A stretch of 64,000 bases of DNA from Phyllostachys edulis (lineage: Eukaryota > Streptophyta > Magnoliopsida > Poales > Poaceae). The stretch is taken from assembly GCA_036346405.1 (NCBI GenBank), contig CM070566.1, positions 13,511,533 through 13,575,532 on the forward strand. The letters are read 5' to 3'. The notes under the pieces were generated by a model, which worked only from the letters and a program-made list of their open reading frames with translations, searched no databases and had not been told where the DNA came from. Position numbers and translations under genes: made by a program. Positions 11,977 through 22,319 of the stretch are shown here, piece after piece. How positions within the stretch are numbered: position 1 is the first letter of the stretch; every line of letters starts with the position of its first letter.

Positions 11977-12356
11977 TTCGGACCTTCTGAACGCGCCATG
12001 TGATCTAAGCCGTTAGATCTAAATCGGACGATGCGCAATTTATCGCGCCATGCCATTTTCAAGTGGTAAAACCCCACGCACGCGCAAGCCCTTGGATTCA
12101 AAATCAATGGCCACGATCAATTGGGCCATTCGGACCATCCGAACGCGTCTTGATTGTGGGCCGTTGGATTCAAAATCAAGCGCCTGGATCAATTGGGCCG
12201 TTCGGACCGTCCGAACAACCCGTTAATCTCAGCCATTATAATCAGATCCAACGGTGGCCGCTTCTTTTCGCTTGAAAAGCTAAGCGCGCACTTTACCATG
12301 ACCCTTGGATTTCTAGCAAACGATCAAGATGGATTGGGCCGTTTGGACTGTCCGAA
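11977..12356 (+). repeat. U3 dyad repeats in 3' LTR of element A
   Basis: Four copies of a motif centred on TTCGGAC-N-GTCCGAA, at 11977-11991, 12129-12143, 12201-12215 and 12342-12356. Each is preceded by a GATCAATTGGGCC-like stretch. The copy at 12201 is a perfect seven-base dyad with a one-base spacer; the others carry one to four changes. Confidence 0.7.
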
Positions 12357-12623
12357 CGTCCCAATCAATCTGAGCCATTCATCTTTGATCGAAGGTTCGG
12401 CATTTGTTTAAGCTCGCTGATGCGTGTCTTCACCGAGGCTGACAGTGGGGCCCGCATGTCATTGACTCATCGTCGTCTCCTTCGCGTGTTTGTGCCAGCA
12501 CCGAGCTTGTCGCCATCACGGTGGCGCTGCGCCGTGAGTTTCGCAGCATGCATGTGACACTTGGCGCTATTTTGCTGAGGTGATGACACGCACGCCCTCC
12601 ATTGTCTTCTCTGGTGAATTGGG

Positions 12624-12630
12624 TATAAAA
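12624..12630 (+). promoter_or_regulatory. TATA box in 3' LTR of element A
   Basis: TATAAAA after GAATTGGG, about 1.33 kb into the LTR and downstream of the dyad repeats. A plausible core promoter for the element transcript. Confidence 0.5.
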
Positions 12631-14460
12631 ATCCTAGTGTTCACTTTTGGCCATTTTTGATGACACAGAGCTTTCTCCATCAACTCTGGCGTAGCTTCTC
12701 ATTCTCACACTTGTTAAATCTCATTCAATGCTTTATTCACCCAATTAATGGGCATTTTGGCATTGTTTGTAGATTTGGCAACGCGAGCTTGTCCACTGGT
12801 TGTCCAAAGGCACGCCCGAGAACACCGTAGTGGTGATTTCTTTGCTCGTGAGCTTTTCTTTAGCTCATTCATGTCACTTTGTGTCTTTTGTCAGAAGGAG
12901 CAAAACCCCTCGAATCAATTGAACTTTTGTTTCATAGGATCACCCAGGGATTTGGATTTTTCCCTTTTCAGCCAAATTAGTGTTCTTCATCCACATCTCC
13001 AAATTGGTGAGTTTCCATTCAATTCCTTTGTCTCAGGAAATCTTTGGGCTTTACTTAAGCTATTCTGATCATCCACTCATTGAATCCTTGACCAGGTTAC
13101 CTTGTCGAAGGATATGATCTTATTCTCGTTTTTCGGTCTTTCATATCGCCACCAAGCTCTAGAGCTTTTCTGTTCTAGTTCCAAGTCCAGGTAGCTCCCT
13201 GTTGGACTTCAGTAGCTTAAGCAAAAAACTTTTGCTTAATGTGCTTGCAAGTCGACAAATCCTTTGTAGCTAGTTCTGTTGTCGGTTTTTCAGAACAGAG
13301 CTGTAGTTCAATTTCTAGTCTTTATTTCTTGCCAGTTAGTGCCAGCAGGTGTTAGTGTAGGTTATTATCTTTACTAAAATTAGTTATAGCTTAAGCATGT
13401 TGCTAATTGCACATTAATATTTTGATCATGCATCCTTTTTTAGTATTTTGTTTTCTGGAAGTTCTTGCTGTTCATTTGGTTTTTGCTCTTTTTAGATTCT
13501 GACCTTACCGACGTGAGTGAAAATCCTACTGAGCATCAAGAACCTGAACAAGTGGTTTATTATTACCAAGGCAAGCATCCTCTTTGCACCATGTTGATCC
13601 CAGATTTTTGTACTTTAGAATTTTAAAGTACAGTGATACTGTTTGCATGCTATTTTCTAGAGTATTTATGATCTGTGAGTAGTTAGTTACATCCCAATGA
13701 TGGTGGCTTATCATGAATTACATTCATACACTTATGCTTAAGATAGAATCTTTGTTCTGGTGTGTTGTTCTGTAGTTTTGCTTAGCATTGCAAGTCTGTA
13801 GAACATTAGCAATTGACAAGCTTCTCTTGTCAATCATGGGAACACCAGTTAAACTTCTTTTTTCAGTTCTTTTGTTCAGTTTGGGTAAAACTGAGTTTGT
13901 GTTAAATCCTTTCTGTTTTGATAAAATTTTGGCTTTGATCTGGACAAGAGGTTGCTAGTAATGGTGCCTTCGTGCATGAGATTGGGTAATGTGGTAGTCT
14001 TGCCGGATCGTTAAGGACCTAACTTTGACCCTTTAATTCCAAAGACCTATGCATTTCCACACGCTGATGTATGGGCGCTGCTTGGTTAAGTAAGGGGATG
14101 GTATTATTGAGTTGAGGAACTGGTGGTGTGAGGACATTTGTAAAGTTTACGTGTTCGTAGGGTGTGGAGTTCAATTCTATAATGTGCAGGGGAGCACTAT
14201 TTTATTTTTGTTCATTGACTCGATATTCCCGACATAACTTGCATGCCCGTTTGGTTAGTAGGCGATATAACCTACACTAAGCGGGATTACGTCGCGCATG
14301 GGTGATTCAACTCAATATTATCAGCTTGCTGAGAAATACCGAATCTTAGTTTACCCGGCTAGCATACCAAAGGAAGTGTGTCATCGTTCGAAGGCATCCG
14401 AAGGCTTATGGGCTGACTAAGTCGTGTGGGTAAAGATGTACACCTCTACACAGTTAAAAA

Positions 14461-14489
14461 TATTCGAATAGCCATGTCCACGGTTACGG
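14461..14489 (+). promoter_or_regulatory. Conserved LTR palindrome block, element A 3' LTR
   Basis: TATTCGAATA (14461-14470), then the inverted repeat GTCCACGGTTACGGAC. Confidence 0.5.
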
Positions 14490-14839
14490 ACAACACTGGA
14501 GTTGTTGATTATCAATGTATAGAACCGGTTTTGAGGTGCTTGTCAGGGTTACTGGCTTCGGCATGAAGGTGTATTCATGCTAGTTGTTTATTCAAAGTGG
14601 ACAGCCACTTTGATTTTGTGAATGATTGTTGATTAATCCTTTACTTACTGTTGTTTTAGTCCAAATCTGCTTATAAATTGGCATTTACAAAAAAATCAGT
14701 AAGTGTAGGTGACAAACTTGCTTTATACAAAACTATTACCCTTACAACCTTCCTATTGTCAGCCTTATGCATGTTATCTCTAATCCTTTGTATAGATTCT
14801 ACTAAACACTTTCTTTTAGTAGTTTTGTGTAAGTCTTGC

Positions 14840-14856
14840 GAGTACCTTTTGTACTC
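14840..14856 (+). promoter_or_regulatory. Conserved LTR hairpin, element A 3' LTR
   Basis: GAGTAC, five bases, GTACTC, identical to the 5' LTR copy. Confidence 0.5.
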
Positions 14857-15297
14857 AGGTTCTTTAACCACTTGTTGCGGGTGAGGATGGATACTTGTAC
14901 AAAATGCCCGTTAGCGCCGATCAGGGCAACGCTAACGAGTGAAGCTATTTCTATCCTCCACTCAGTTGCCTTGGGTTTGATGGGGCACACTTGGTGGCTT
15001 TTGCTGTTTATACTTTTGTTTCCGCTGCTTAAACTCTTCTGTTATTTGTGCTGTTCGGTTGTCTTTGTTGAACCGAACCACTTGTAAAGTTTTGTAATGT
15101 ATATGTATGTTGTATACCTTGTATGACTATGTGCAATGTTGTTTAGGATATATGTGCAATACTCTTTGATCTTGGGAACTATTGTAGAACATATATCCAG
15201 GAACCTGGCATTGTGTATATTGCTTGTTGAAAATTATACTTTCGGGTATAATTATCTGACTTGGAATATACCCAATCCCGGGGGTCCTCACACATAC

Positions 15298-15660
15298 AAT
15301 GGGGCACTCCAAACCACTATCTCAGGGGGCTTTCCCATGTGAACGATCCATTAGAGAAAGATGATTCAACATTGGCTAGAACACTGCACACACTGTATTC
15401 AACTTCCTCTTCTGTAAAAACAAGGCCCGCATGTACCTCATTTACAAGTTTCAGAACAACATCTTCAGCACTTCCCGAGCCTATGAGTAGGTCTGACTCT
15501 TGAGACTTCAATACCAATTTAAGATCTTCCAAAGGCAAAAGCAGCAGTTCCAGCATTGTATCTGAATAATCGGCGAGGATGCGACGATCGAAGACGACAA
15601 AGAACACGACAGGCGGCTCGGGCTCGGCGGCAATGTGAGGCTGGATGGTCATTGTTATTG
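15298..15660 (-). pseudogene. Photolyase/cryptochrome alpha-beta domain fragment
   Basis: On the minus strand the segment reads as the N-terminal (Rossmann-like) photolyase domain: VFDRRILADYSDTMLEL, then a LEDLKLVLKSQESDLL helix-strand unit, GSAEDVVLKLVNEV and FTEEEVEY. After a frameshift near 15340 it continues with PPEIVVWSAPLY. This order matches, from memory, the photolyase-like domain of plant proteins that combine a photolyase region with an alpha/beta hydrolase (Arabidopsis At4g25290 type). FAD-binding and C-terminal regions are absent: the sequence ends at 15298 where element A begins, so the rest may lie left of the window. Family assignment is recognition without a search; subfamily is less certain. 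Confidence 0.6.
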
Positions 15661-16727
15661 ATGAACAACGTCCCATCAAAGTCCAAAATTACCACACCAC
15701 ATGGAGAGGGTTCTTGTGGCTCACCAATTGATAGTACCCCATATCTTCCTGCTGTAGCTAAGGTTATCTTCCATGAGTGGAATTCTGCATGTTCCTCGAA
15801 CAACCAGAACCCAGTGTCATTTCCTTGAGGTGGTGACCACGGTTGTTGTAGTTCCTTGGTGTTGTTGAACAACCTTAACATATTGAGACCCACAATCATG
15901 GTGAGCATTTCCTTAGAAATGGCTAATCGCTGAGGTTTCAGAACAGGAGAAGGTCCTGGTTGCATCTGGACCCAATGTCTTGGCATAGCCACCAAGTTTG
16001 TAGTCAAGACTTCCATCTCCACAATCACCCTTCTGACGATGCATCCAGGAACAGGCGGCTACTTCAGCTGCACGCCACCTTCATAGCAGATGAACATCGG
16101 CCGTGGTGCCGGCCGTGACTCAGCACCCATTCCCGTAGCCTCCACTAGCTTGGGTGGCGGCCATGGTTGTCGCTTGTCCATCTCCCTCATGGTTGTCATG
16201 TAGGAGTCGAGGGCGATGTCACCGTTGGTTTTGGTGATGCCGCTGCCGACGTCCAGTACCACTGTAACTGGCGGTGTCAAGGGCATTTCCTTGAGCTGTT
16301 GGTGTGCGGCGAGGTCACTGGTGTCGTCACGCACCCGAATGGTGGTGACCATTGGCCCGGGGCTGGCGATGGTGACGTCGCGCAAGGCGACGGTCGAGGA
16401 AGAACCTGGGGCTGCGTCCGGCAGGAATGCAGAGGTCTGCGAGGCAGTTTCGTCGCCAGAGCAATTCATCGAACACTTGGTGGGTGATCCAGGGGCGAGT
16501 GCCGCATCTGCGCAGGGAGTTGCTACTGCCACGGCGTGGTCCACCGCGGTGACAAGGGTGGCCGTCGGCGCGGTCACAGGTAATGACAAGGCATGAGCGA
16601 TTGCTCCTAGCGGATGGACGACGGCCTTCAAGCCGACCGCAAGCTCTTTCATTCTCTCTGCCAAATCTTCAATCTCCAATGTTTGTTTCTTCACGACTGC
16701 GATTAATTGGTTCAACATCTCTTGCAC
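15661..16727 (-). pseudogene. Unidentified minus-strand ORF joined to the photolyase fragment
   Basis: From ATG 16727 one frame runs about 355 codons with a single TAG (16056-16058) and then changes frame near 15660 into the photolyase piece. Residues 1-35 (MLNQLIAVVKKQ..DLAERMKEL) look like a coiled coil. Residues 40-130 are low-complexity Ala/Val/Thr/Pro. The second half is more globular (HWVQMQPGP, LFEEHAEFHSWKITLATA, GVVILDFDGTLF). DFDGTL resembles HAD motif I, but I see no other HAD motif, so I do not call it a phosphatase. It may be a diverged gene fused by rearrangement to the photolyase fragment, or a captured fragment. Function unknown. Confidence 0.45.
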
Positions 16728-16899
16728 CGCTTCGCTCTCCTTCTCGATTATCGGTCATGGCCACCTCGAGCTCAAAGATCATCGAGGATCGAATGCTCGA
16801 TACCAATTATTACGCATCTTATTGGATGAACTCAGATGAACAGCTTGGGCAAGAGAATATGATCCAATACAAACACGATACACAAGTTCTTGAGGATAC

Positions 16900-17473
16900 A
16901 ACTTGTGGGAAATTAGAAGCTAGACTGGGAGAAGCAATTTGGGGGCTGGGAATTTAGAGAAAGGAATTGAGGAAGAGCGGCAGTGGGGAAGAACAGTAGT
17001 GGGAAAAAGGGAGCCGGTGTTGCCTTGATGTTCTTCGATGTCTTCTGCTCACTGCTGCTTGCCTCTTGGTATACCCGACTCGGTCCCCTTCTCTCTGGCC
17101 TCCTAGGCCAGCAGCCCACGATCGAAGCCAGCCGAACGCTAGGCCGGTCTGTGACACAATGGTAGCAACAAGAACTGGGTTTTGCGAAGCACATGCTGCA
17201 TACATACCTTCCCGTAAGCGGTTTAGCGTTAACTTCATACTCGTCAATCATGTCGGAGATGTCATACATGGAGTTCTTGAGCCGCTTCACCACAAACCGC
17301 ACCTCTCCGTTGGTGGTGGATCGCCTCTCGGCGTCCTTGAGCACTTCTGCACAGTCTCGATGTCATCTTCATCCCTCCGTGTCGTCGTTGAAGTTCCTTT
17401 CAGGCGTGATCTCGATCTCCGATGCGGAACCAATCTGTCTGCCACCATCTGGAGGACACAGAGGCAAGCACCC
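16900..17473 (-). pseudogene. NB-LRR N-terminal coiled-coil (Rx-type) fragment
   Basis: The minus-strand frame at about 17200-17350 reads VLKDAERRST and then VKRLKNSMYDISDMIDEYE, the signature of the Rx-type coiled coil of CC-NB-LRR resistance proteins, where the ED-like acidic patch sits in the third helix. Upstream the frame is shifted (near 17345) and stops at 17473, the boundary of element B. Downstream, a consensus donor AAG|GTATGTATG near 17206-17214 suggests the exon ended there. No P-loop follows on this side. The fragment need not belong to the NB-ARC and LRR pieces at 61.6 and 45 kb, since it lies downstream of both on the minus strand. Confidence 0.7.
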
Positions 17474-18059
17474 TGTGAGGAACCCCGAATTATCTCCTTA
17501 AGACCGAGGCTAAGCATGGTCTTAAGGACATAACCCTTGAGCCTCAAGTAAATGGATTCCAACTTAACTCAGTCTAAGTGAGAGGTTTAACTAAAACTAG
17601 AGCCCCAACGATCATGCGCGCTCCTCCCTTGCAAGCACTACATGATTGCCGGTTCTCCAACTAGTCAAACACTACACTTAGTGGGTTAAATAGGAAGCCA
17701 CTAACAGCGAGCATGCAATCATATTGGCTCCCAAGATCAGCGACCAATATGCTCATACTCTCATACAACGTTGATCACATCCATACAACAACATCCATAG
17801 ATAGTCCAAAAGACATACAACATAATAGTTAAAGTCTACAACTATTACATCCGGCCGACCGGCCAAATTCAAATAAGAGTAATAAGTAGCAGCGGAAACG
17901 AGTAAATAAAACCAAAAGTCCAGCAGTGGTGTGCCCCATAACCCATCGGCAACCGACTGGGGTTAACAGATAGCACTACTCGTCAGCGTCGCCTAAATCG
18001 ATGCTAACAAGATCAACAGTCTCGTAGTCTTCACCTGAAAGCCAGTAGACAAACTGGCT

Positions 18060-18075
18060 GAGTACAATTGTACTC
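18060..18075 (-). promoter_or_regulatory. Conserved LTR hairpin, element B 3' LTR
   Basis: GAGTAC-AATT-GTACTC followed (on plus) by GCGAG, so on the minus strand it reads CTCGC-GAGTAC..GTACTC, parallel to element A. Confidence 0.5.
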
Positions 18076-18401
18076 GCGAGTCTTATACAAATAAAAAATT
18101 ATGTATGCTAGAGGTTATTCCAAAGGATGGCTCATATTGGCTTAGTTTTGCAAAGAGACGCAACAATTTACAACCTACACATACTAGTATTTCAAGTGCC
18201 ATTTCAAAATTAGATTTGAAGTAGAAGTAAAGCATGTGAATAAGTAGTAAATTGAACAATAAATGAACCATACAAATGACAAAGTGGCTGTCCACTTTGA
18301 TACTACAACAAACATGAACATCCCATTCATGGCGATACCAAGTTATACCACAATTTTAATTTCAAGTCTAACAATAAGCGACCACAAACTCAAGCGGTGC
18401 G

Positions 18402-18431
18402 TCCGTAACCGTGGACACAGCTATTCGAATA
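18402..18431 (-). promoter_or_regulatory. Conserved LTR palindrome block, element B 3' LTR
   Basis: TATTCGAATA at 18422-18431, with GTCCGTAACCGTGGAC next to it. On the minus strand this is the same block as in element A, with the GTCC..GGAC part identical to the copy at 14461-14489. Confidence 0.5.
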
Positions 18432-21400
18432 GATTTATACCTGCGTAGGTGTACTACTTACCCACACGACTTGATTAGCCCGTAAGCCTCCGGATGCCTC
18501 CGAATATAGCATACTTCCTATGGTATGCCGCCGATAAATCAAGATATGGTCATTTTAGCAAGAAGATCCTATTGGGCTAAGTCCCGCAAAACCCTGGGCT
18601 CCTAGGCAACATAAGACGTCACGGTCTATATGCCCTATCGGCCCATAAGGAAAACATAGGACTTCACGGTCCCATGCCTGTTCAATTCCACCACCGTGGG
18701 ACCTAACACAACAAAATCTTCCCCCTACTTAACCATACAGCGCCCATATGCCGCGTGTGTTAGCGTGAGTTTTGCTTGAACCGTAGGTACCCAAAGTTCG
18801 GTCCTTAACTGTCCAGACAAGTCCAACACTTACCCAATGCTCGTGCACAAAGACACCATCACTAACATCCACTTGTCCAGACCAAAACTCATTTAAAATG
18901 ATAAAATTTAACTCAATAAAACAGATACGAAGATCTGAAACAAAAGTATATAATGAAAGTGGTGTATATCCCATAATTGTCGGGTTAATCCCGACAATCA
19001 TCTACCGTTCTAGACTTGCATGGCTAAGCAAACTCGAACATTATAATTCACACAAAGCCTATCTTAAGCATGTGGTACTGGAGTAATTCATGATTCAAGA
19101 TAAACCTCAAAGAATAGGATATAACTATTGTACACATCACAAAAATAGCGATATTAACAAAATAGCATGCAAGCAATTATCATTGCACTAACTTAACAAA
19201 ACTGGGATCAAATATGATGCAAAAAGAAAGTTCAAATGATGCTTGCCTTGCTGGTAGCTAAGCTGCTCTCCCTCAGTAGCGTAAAGGTCGATATTAATAG
19301 GCTCGGTATCTAAACAAATACAATACCGAATAAATATCGAGAAATACTCAAAAACTCAAAATGCTCATAAATGCATGATTTTTCTACAGTAGGTAAATCA
19401 TGATTTTAGATGAATTTAGGTGAAAGAATTTCTCCATTTGGATTTAGCATGTGAGAGTTATAACGATTTGAGTTTCAGCTTTCAGTACGTCCTCTTTAAG
19501 TAATTTAATTATGAGGTCAAAATTTGTAGAGCATTAGTGGAACAGAGGGTTATATGGATAAATAGGGAATATTATTACAAGACTAAATCAGTTGAGCTTG
19601 TCTCATTTGGAATTTTCATGATTTAGTTATTCATTTTCAAAGTTATCAGCCTTTTCTATTGTAAAAATATTAAGTTTATGGATCATTTTCCATAGTAATA
19701 CTCTCTGCTATAGAGACCAGTTTGAAACCAATTTGAATATAAAGTTCATCAAAAATGAAAATTATCAGAAGTGATTTCATCCATTTTGGAGTTAGGATGT
19801 ATTTGTTATGCAATTTTAAAGTTAACAACATTTACTAGTATACAAATAATTTGGGGTTTTGGATTATCTTCCACCAAATACATTTTCTGGGATAGTGATG
19901 TGTGTGAAACCAATTTTATAATAAAGTTTAGTTAAAATTAAAACTACCAAAATTAGTTTCACTGTTTTTGGACTTAATATGAATTAGTTATGTATTTTTC
20001 AAGTTATACATATTTTTCAGTGTGCAAATAAACCTATTTCGGATTTTATAAAGCATTTAACACTTTTCTTACCGAGGGCTTGCTAGCCGCGGTCACTGAC
20101 CAGCGGGCCCGGTGAACAGTGAGCTTTTCAATTTATACCGGTTTTCAATTTCATCCTAGCAGTGGGTCCATTGTCGATGTCGCGGTATGTGACGGGTCCA
20201 TCGACACACGCCAAGATGGTGCACGTGCTTTATGTCATGAGCCTGGTCGATCTCTCCATTCCTTCACTTAAGGTCCCGATTTTACGTGCGTGGCCCCACC
20301 CAAAGAATGACTCAATCGGCGGCTAAGACAGCGTTTAAATTCTTAATCCAATCATTAGTATTAAAAGATCATTATTTGTCGTAACGACAGCTACTCTGAT
20401 GGTTGCCGCGTCCAACACGACCAGCGTGGTTGCCGGTGGCTTCGCCCGGCTGTGCGCCACGGCGGTGCGATCGATAAGCTTGGCAGTGCACAATAGTATT
20501 ACGCACCTAGTGGTGGCAATCTTGCTTGGTGCTTCTGACTCTGTCTGCGTGACTATTTAGCCGACGGCGAGCGGTGCTAAATAATCGAAACACGGCAACA
20601 GCAAGGTGAAGCTCTGCAGCGTAATCAAGCGGGTGCCCAAGGTCTAGGGGACTAATGAGGGGTTACCTAAGCTGATAAGGGCGCTCGGGGAGCTTGGGGG
20701 TTGATGAAGCTTGACCGGAGCTGAAGAAGATGACGGCGGCGGCACGGCTTTAGGTGAAAGGGAGGTTCTGAGCAAAAGGAGCAAGGGAGGTGCTCGGGTT
20801 AGCTCAAGTACCACAATAGCATGTTATGAGAGCAAAGAATCGGTCGGAGACTTACTAGCCGGAGCTGGAGACGACAGGAGATGTCAGCGGCCGTAAAAGG
20901 GAAATTTCCAAAATTCGACACTTCCTGAGAAACGATGGTGAAATTGACTTAGGGTAAAGAATTATAATGCCCTAATGCACATTATGACACGCAAGATGGA
21001 GGATAATACCTCTCGGAGACAAGTGCTGACTTGAGGATTTCCTCTGGAGCGCGCTCTGGAAATGGCCGAGAGTTTAAAGATGAACCAGAAGCTACAAAGC
21101 AATCGAAGCACTGAGATTAGGCAAAATGGACAAGGCATTGAGTATACAATTGAGGGCTACCACCCGGTCAATGCTTACCGAAGAGGAGAGCATAGGAGAG
21201 CTTCTCCTTCCTCAGACCCGAGAGGAAAGATGGGGACAAAGTGAGCTACCGAGGGGGTGTTAAGGGCAAAGGACAGCGGAGATGGGTGCGGTGCACAGAG
21301 AGGAACGCCTCGGAGTGGCTCACTTGGGCGGTGGACACGACAGGGCTCAGAGCGCCGAAGGGATTCGCGGCCGCGTGGAGCTCGGCCTCTGCGCGAGCGC

Positions 21401-22145
21401 CTGCCCGTTGGAGAAGATGGCCCTGATAGGTGGGACCGAGGTGGCAGCGACTCAAGGCGTGGGAGAGAAACAGGGCGACGTGGCTCAACGAACACCATTA
21501 GATCGGGATCTAACGGCAGGGATTTAACGAAGTGTTAAGAGCTGCCGAAGACGAGTGACGATCTGGACCGCCGAGTTTTGATCCAACGCTTGCATGTATA
21601 GGTGCATTTAGGTGGGTAGACCAAGCCGCTCCGCCGGGTCGGACTCGGGTCCAATGAACAGGACCAACCAGTTAGGTTTAGGCTTTTGACTAGGATTTAA
21701 TTTGTTTTCTCCACTTTGACCAAGGTGTTAAAAATAGAAATAAATTTCCTAAAATTGTGAAATAATTCACAGGGGTTCTTGGGTAGGTCTAGTGTCTATA
21801 AAAATTATTTAAACCTACTATTCATGATATAATTTGTATAATATAAATTCAAACTTAGTGTAAGTCATTAAATGATGTTTGAATTTTCTTAGGTTTAAAC
21901 CAGTCCCAAAAATTTGGGAAAAATTATGTTAATTCATTATACTAGTTCTAGTATTTGAATAAATTATTTCCATGTGAGGTTCATAAGGTTTTGTTCCTGT
22001 TTTCATTTGGAGTTGAATTACAAGATGTAAGTTTAACACTTGTTTAAGATTTTCCAAGTGCAATAAATTATGCAAAAGTTTCTAAATCATGATTCATGCT
22101 AATGATATGCATAGTAATTCTCTTTATTAATTTGGGGATGTGACA

Positions 22146-22159
22146 AACCTCCCCCCCTT
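22146..22159 (-). other. Polypurine tract of element B
   Basis: On the minus strand, TAAGGGGGGGAGGTT abuts the TGTCACATCC start of the 3' LTR. Confidence 0.85.
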
Positions 22160-22319
22160 ACAAAAGATCTCGTCCCCAAGATCGGGTAGGGTTGAAGTTG
22201 GATGGAAGGTTCTGAAAGACTTTACACACCTGTTGTTTTGACTTCCTTTAAAAATAGTGCTAAGATAACTTACAAGGTTACAAAGTATTATTCTTACGTT
22301 TTCCTTACCATTGCTTTGT

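Larger units (their letters stand above)
1..15292 (+). mobile_element. Ty3/gypsy chromovirus A (Tekay/Del-like), 5' end outside window
   Basis: A large LTR retrotransposon on the plus strand. In order it has a partial 5' LTR, a tRNA-Met-type primer site, an extra ORF, gag, protease, reverse transcriptase, RNase H, integrase, a chromodomain-like tail, a polypurine tract and a complete 3' LTR. LTRs of about 4 kb plus the C-terminal chromodomain-like segment point to the Tekay/Del group of chromoviruses. Position 8 of the window matches 13136 in the 3' LTR, so about 1.84 kb of the 5' LTR lies outside. Coding parts carry many stops, at least two frameshifts and a nested solo LTR, so the copy is dead. 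The likely 5-bp target duplication on the right is CATAC (15293-15297); its partner is outside the window. Confidence 0.9.
11295..15292 (+). repeat. 3' LTR of element A (3998 bp)
   Basis: Starts TGTAACAGCC and ends CCTCACA. It begins right after the polypurine tract, and its last 2.16 kb repeats the window start. U3 contains four copies of a dyad motif (11977-12356) and a TATA box at 12624. Small ORF-like stretches inside it are not supported as genes. Confidence 0.93.
17474..22145 (-). repeat. 3' LTR of element B (4672 bp)
   Basis: In plus orientation it starts TGTGAGGAACCCCG and ends GGGGATGTGACA, and the same sequence recurs at 28126-32695. It borders the polypurine tract at 22146. ORF-like stretches at 20711-21540 lie in its GC-rich part and are present, damaged, in the other LTR; I do not treat them as genes. 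Confidence 0.93.

Noticed and set aside
15660..15740. HAD phosphatase, because of DFDGTL
   Set aside because: Only motif I is present; no lysine or DD motif follows, and the frame shifts directly after.
20711..21540. ORFs such as one starting MAESLKMNQKL, present in both LTRs of element B
   Set aside because: It recurs only because the LTR is duplicated; the two copies differ by many frameshifting losses, so no protein is conserved.
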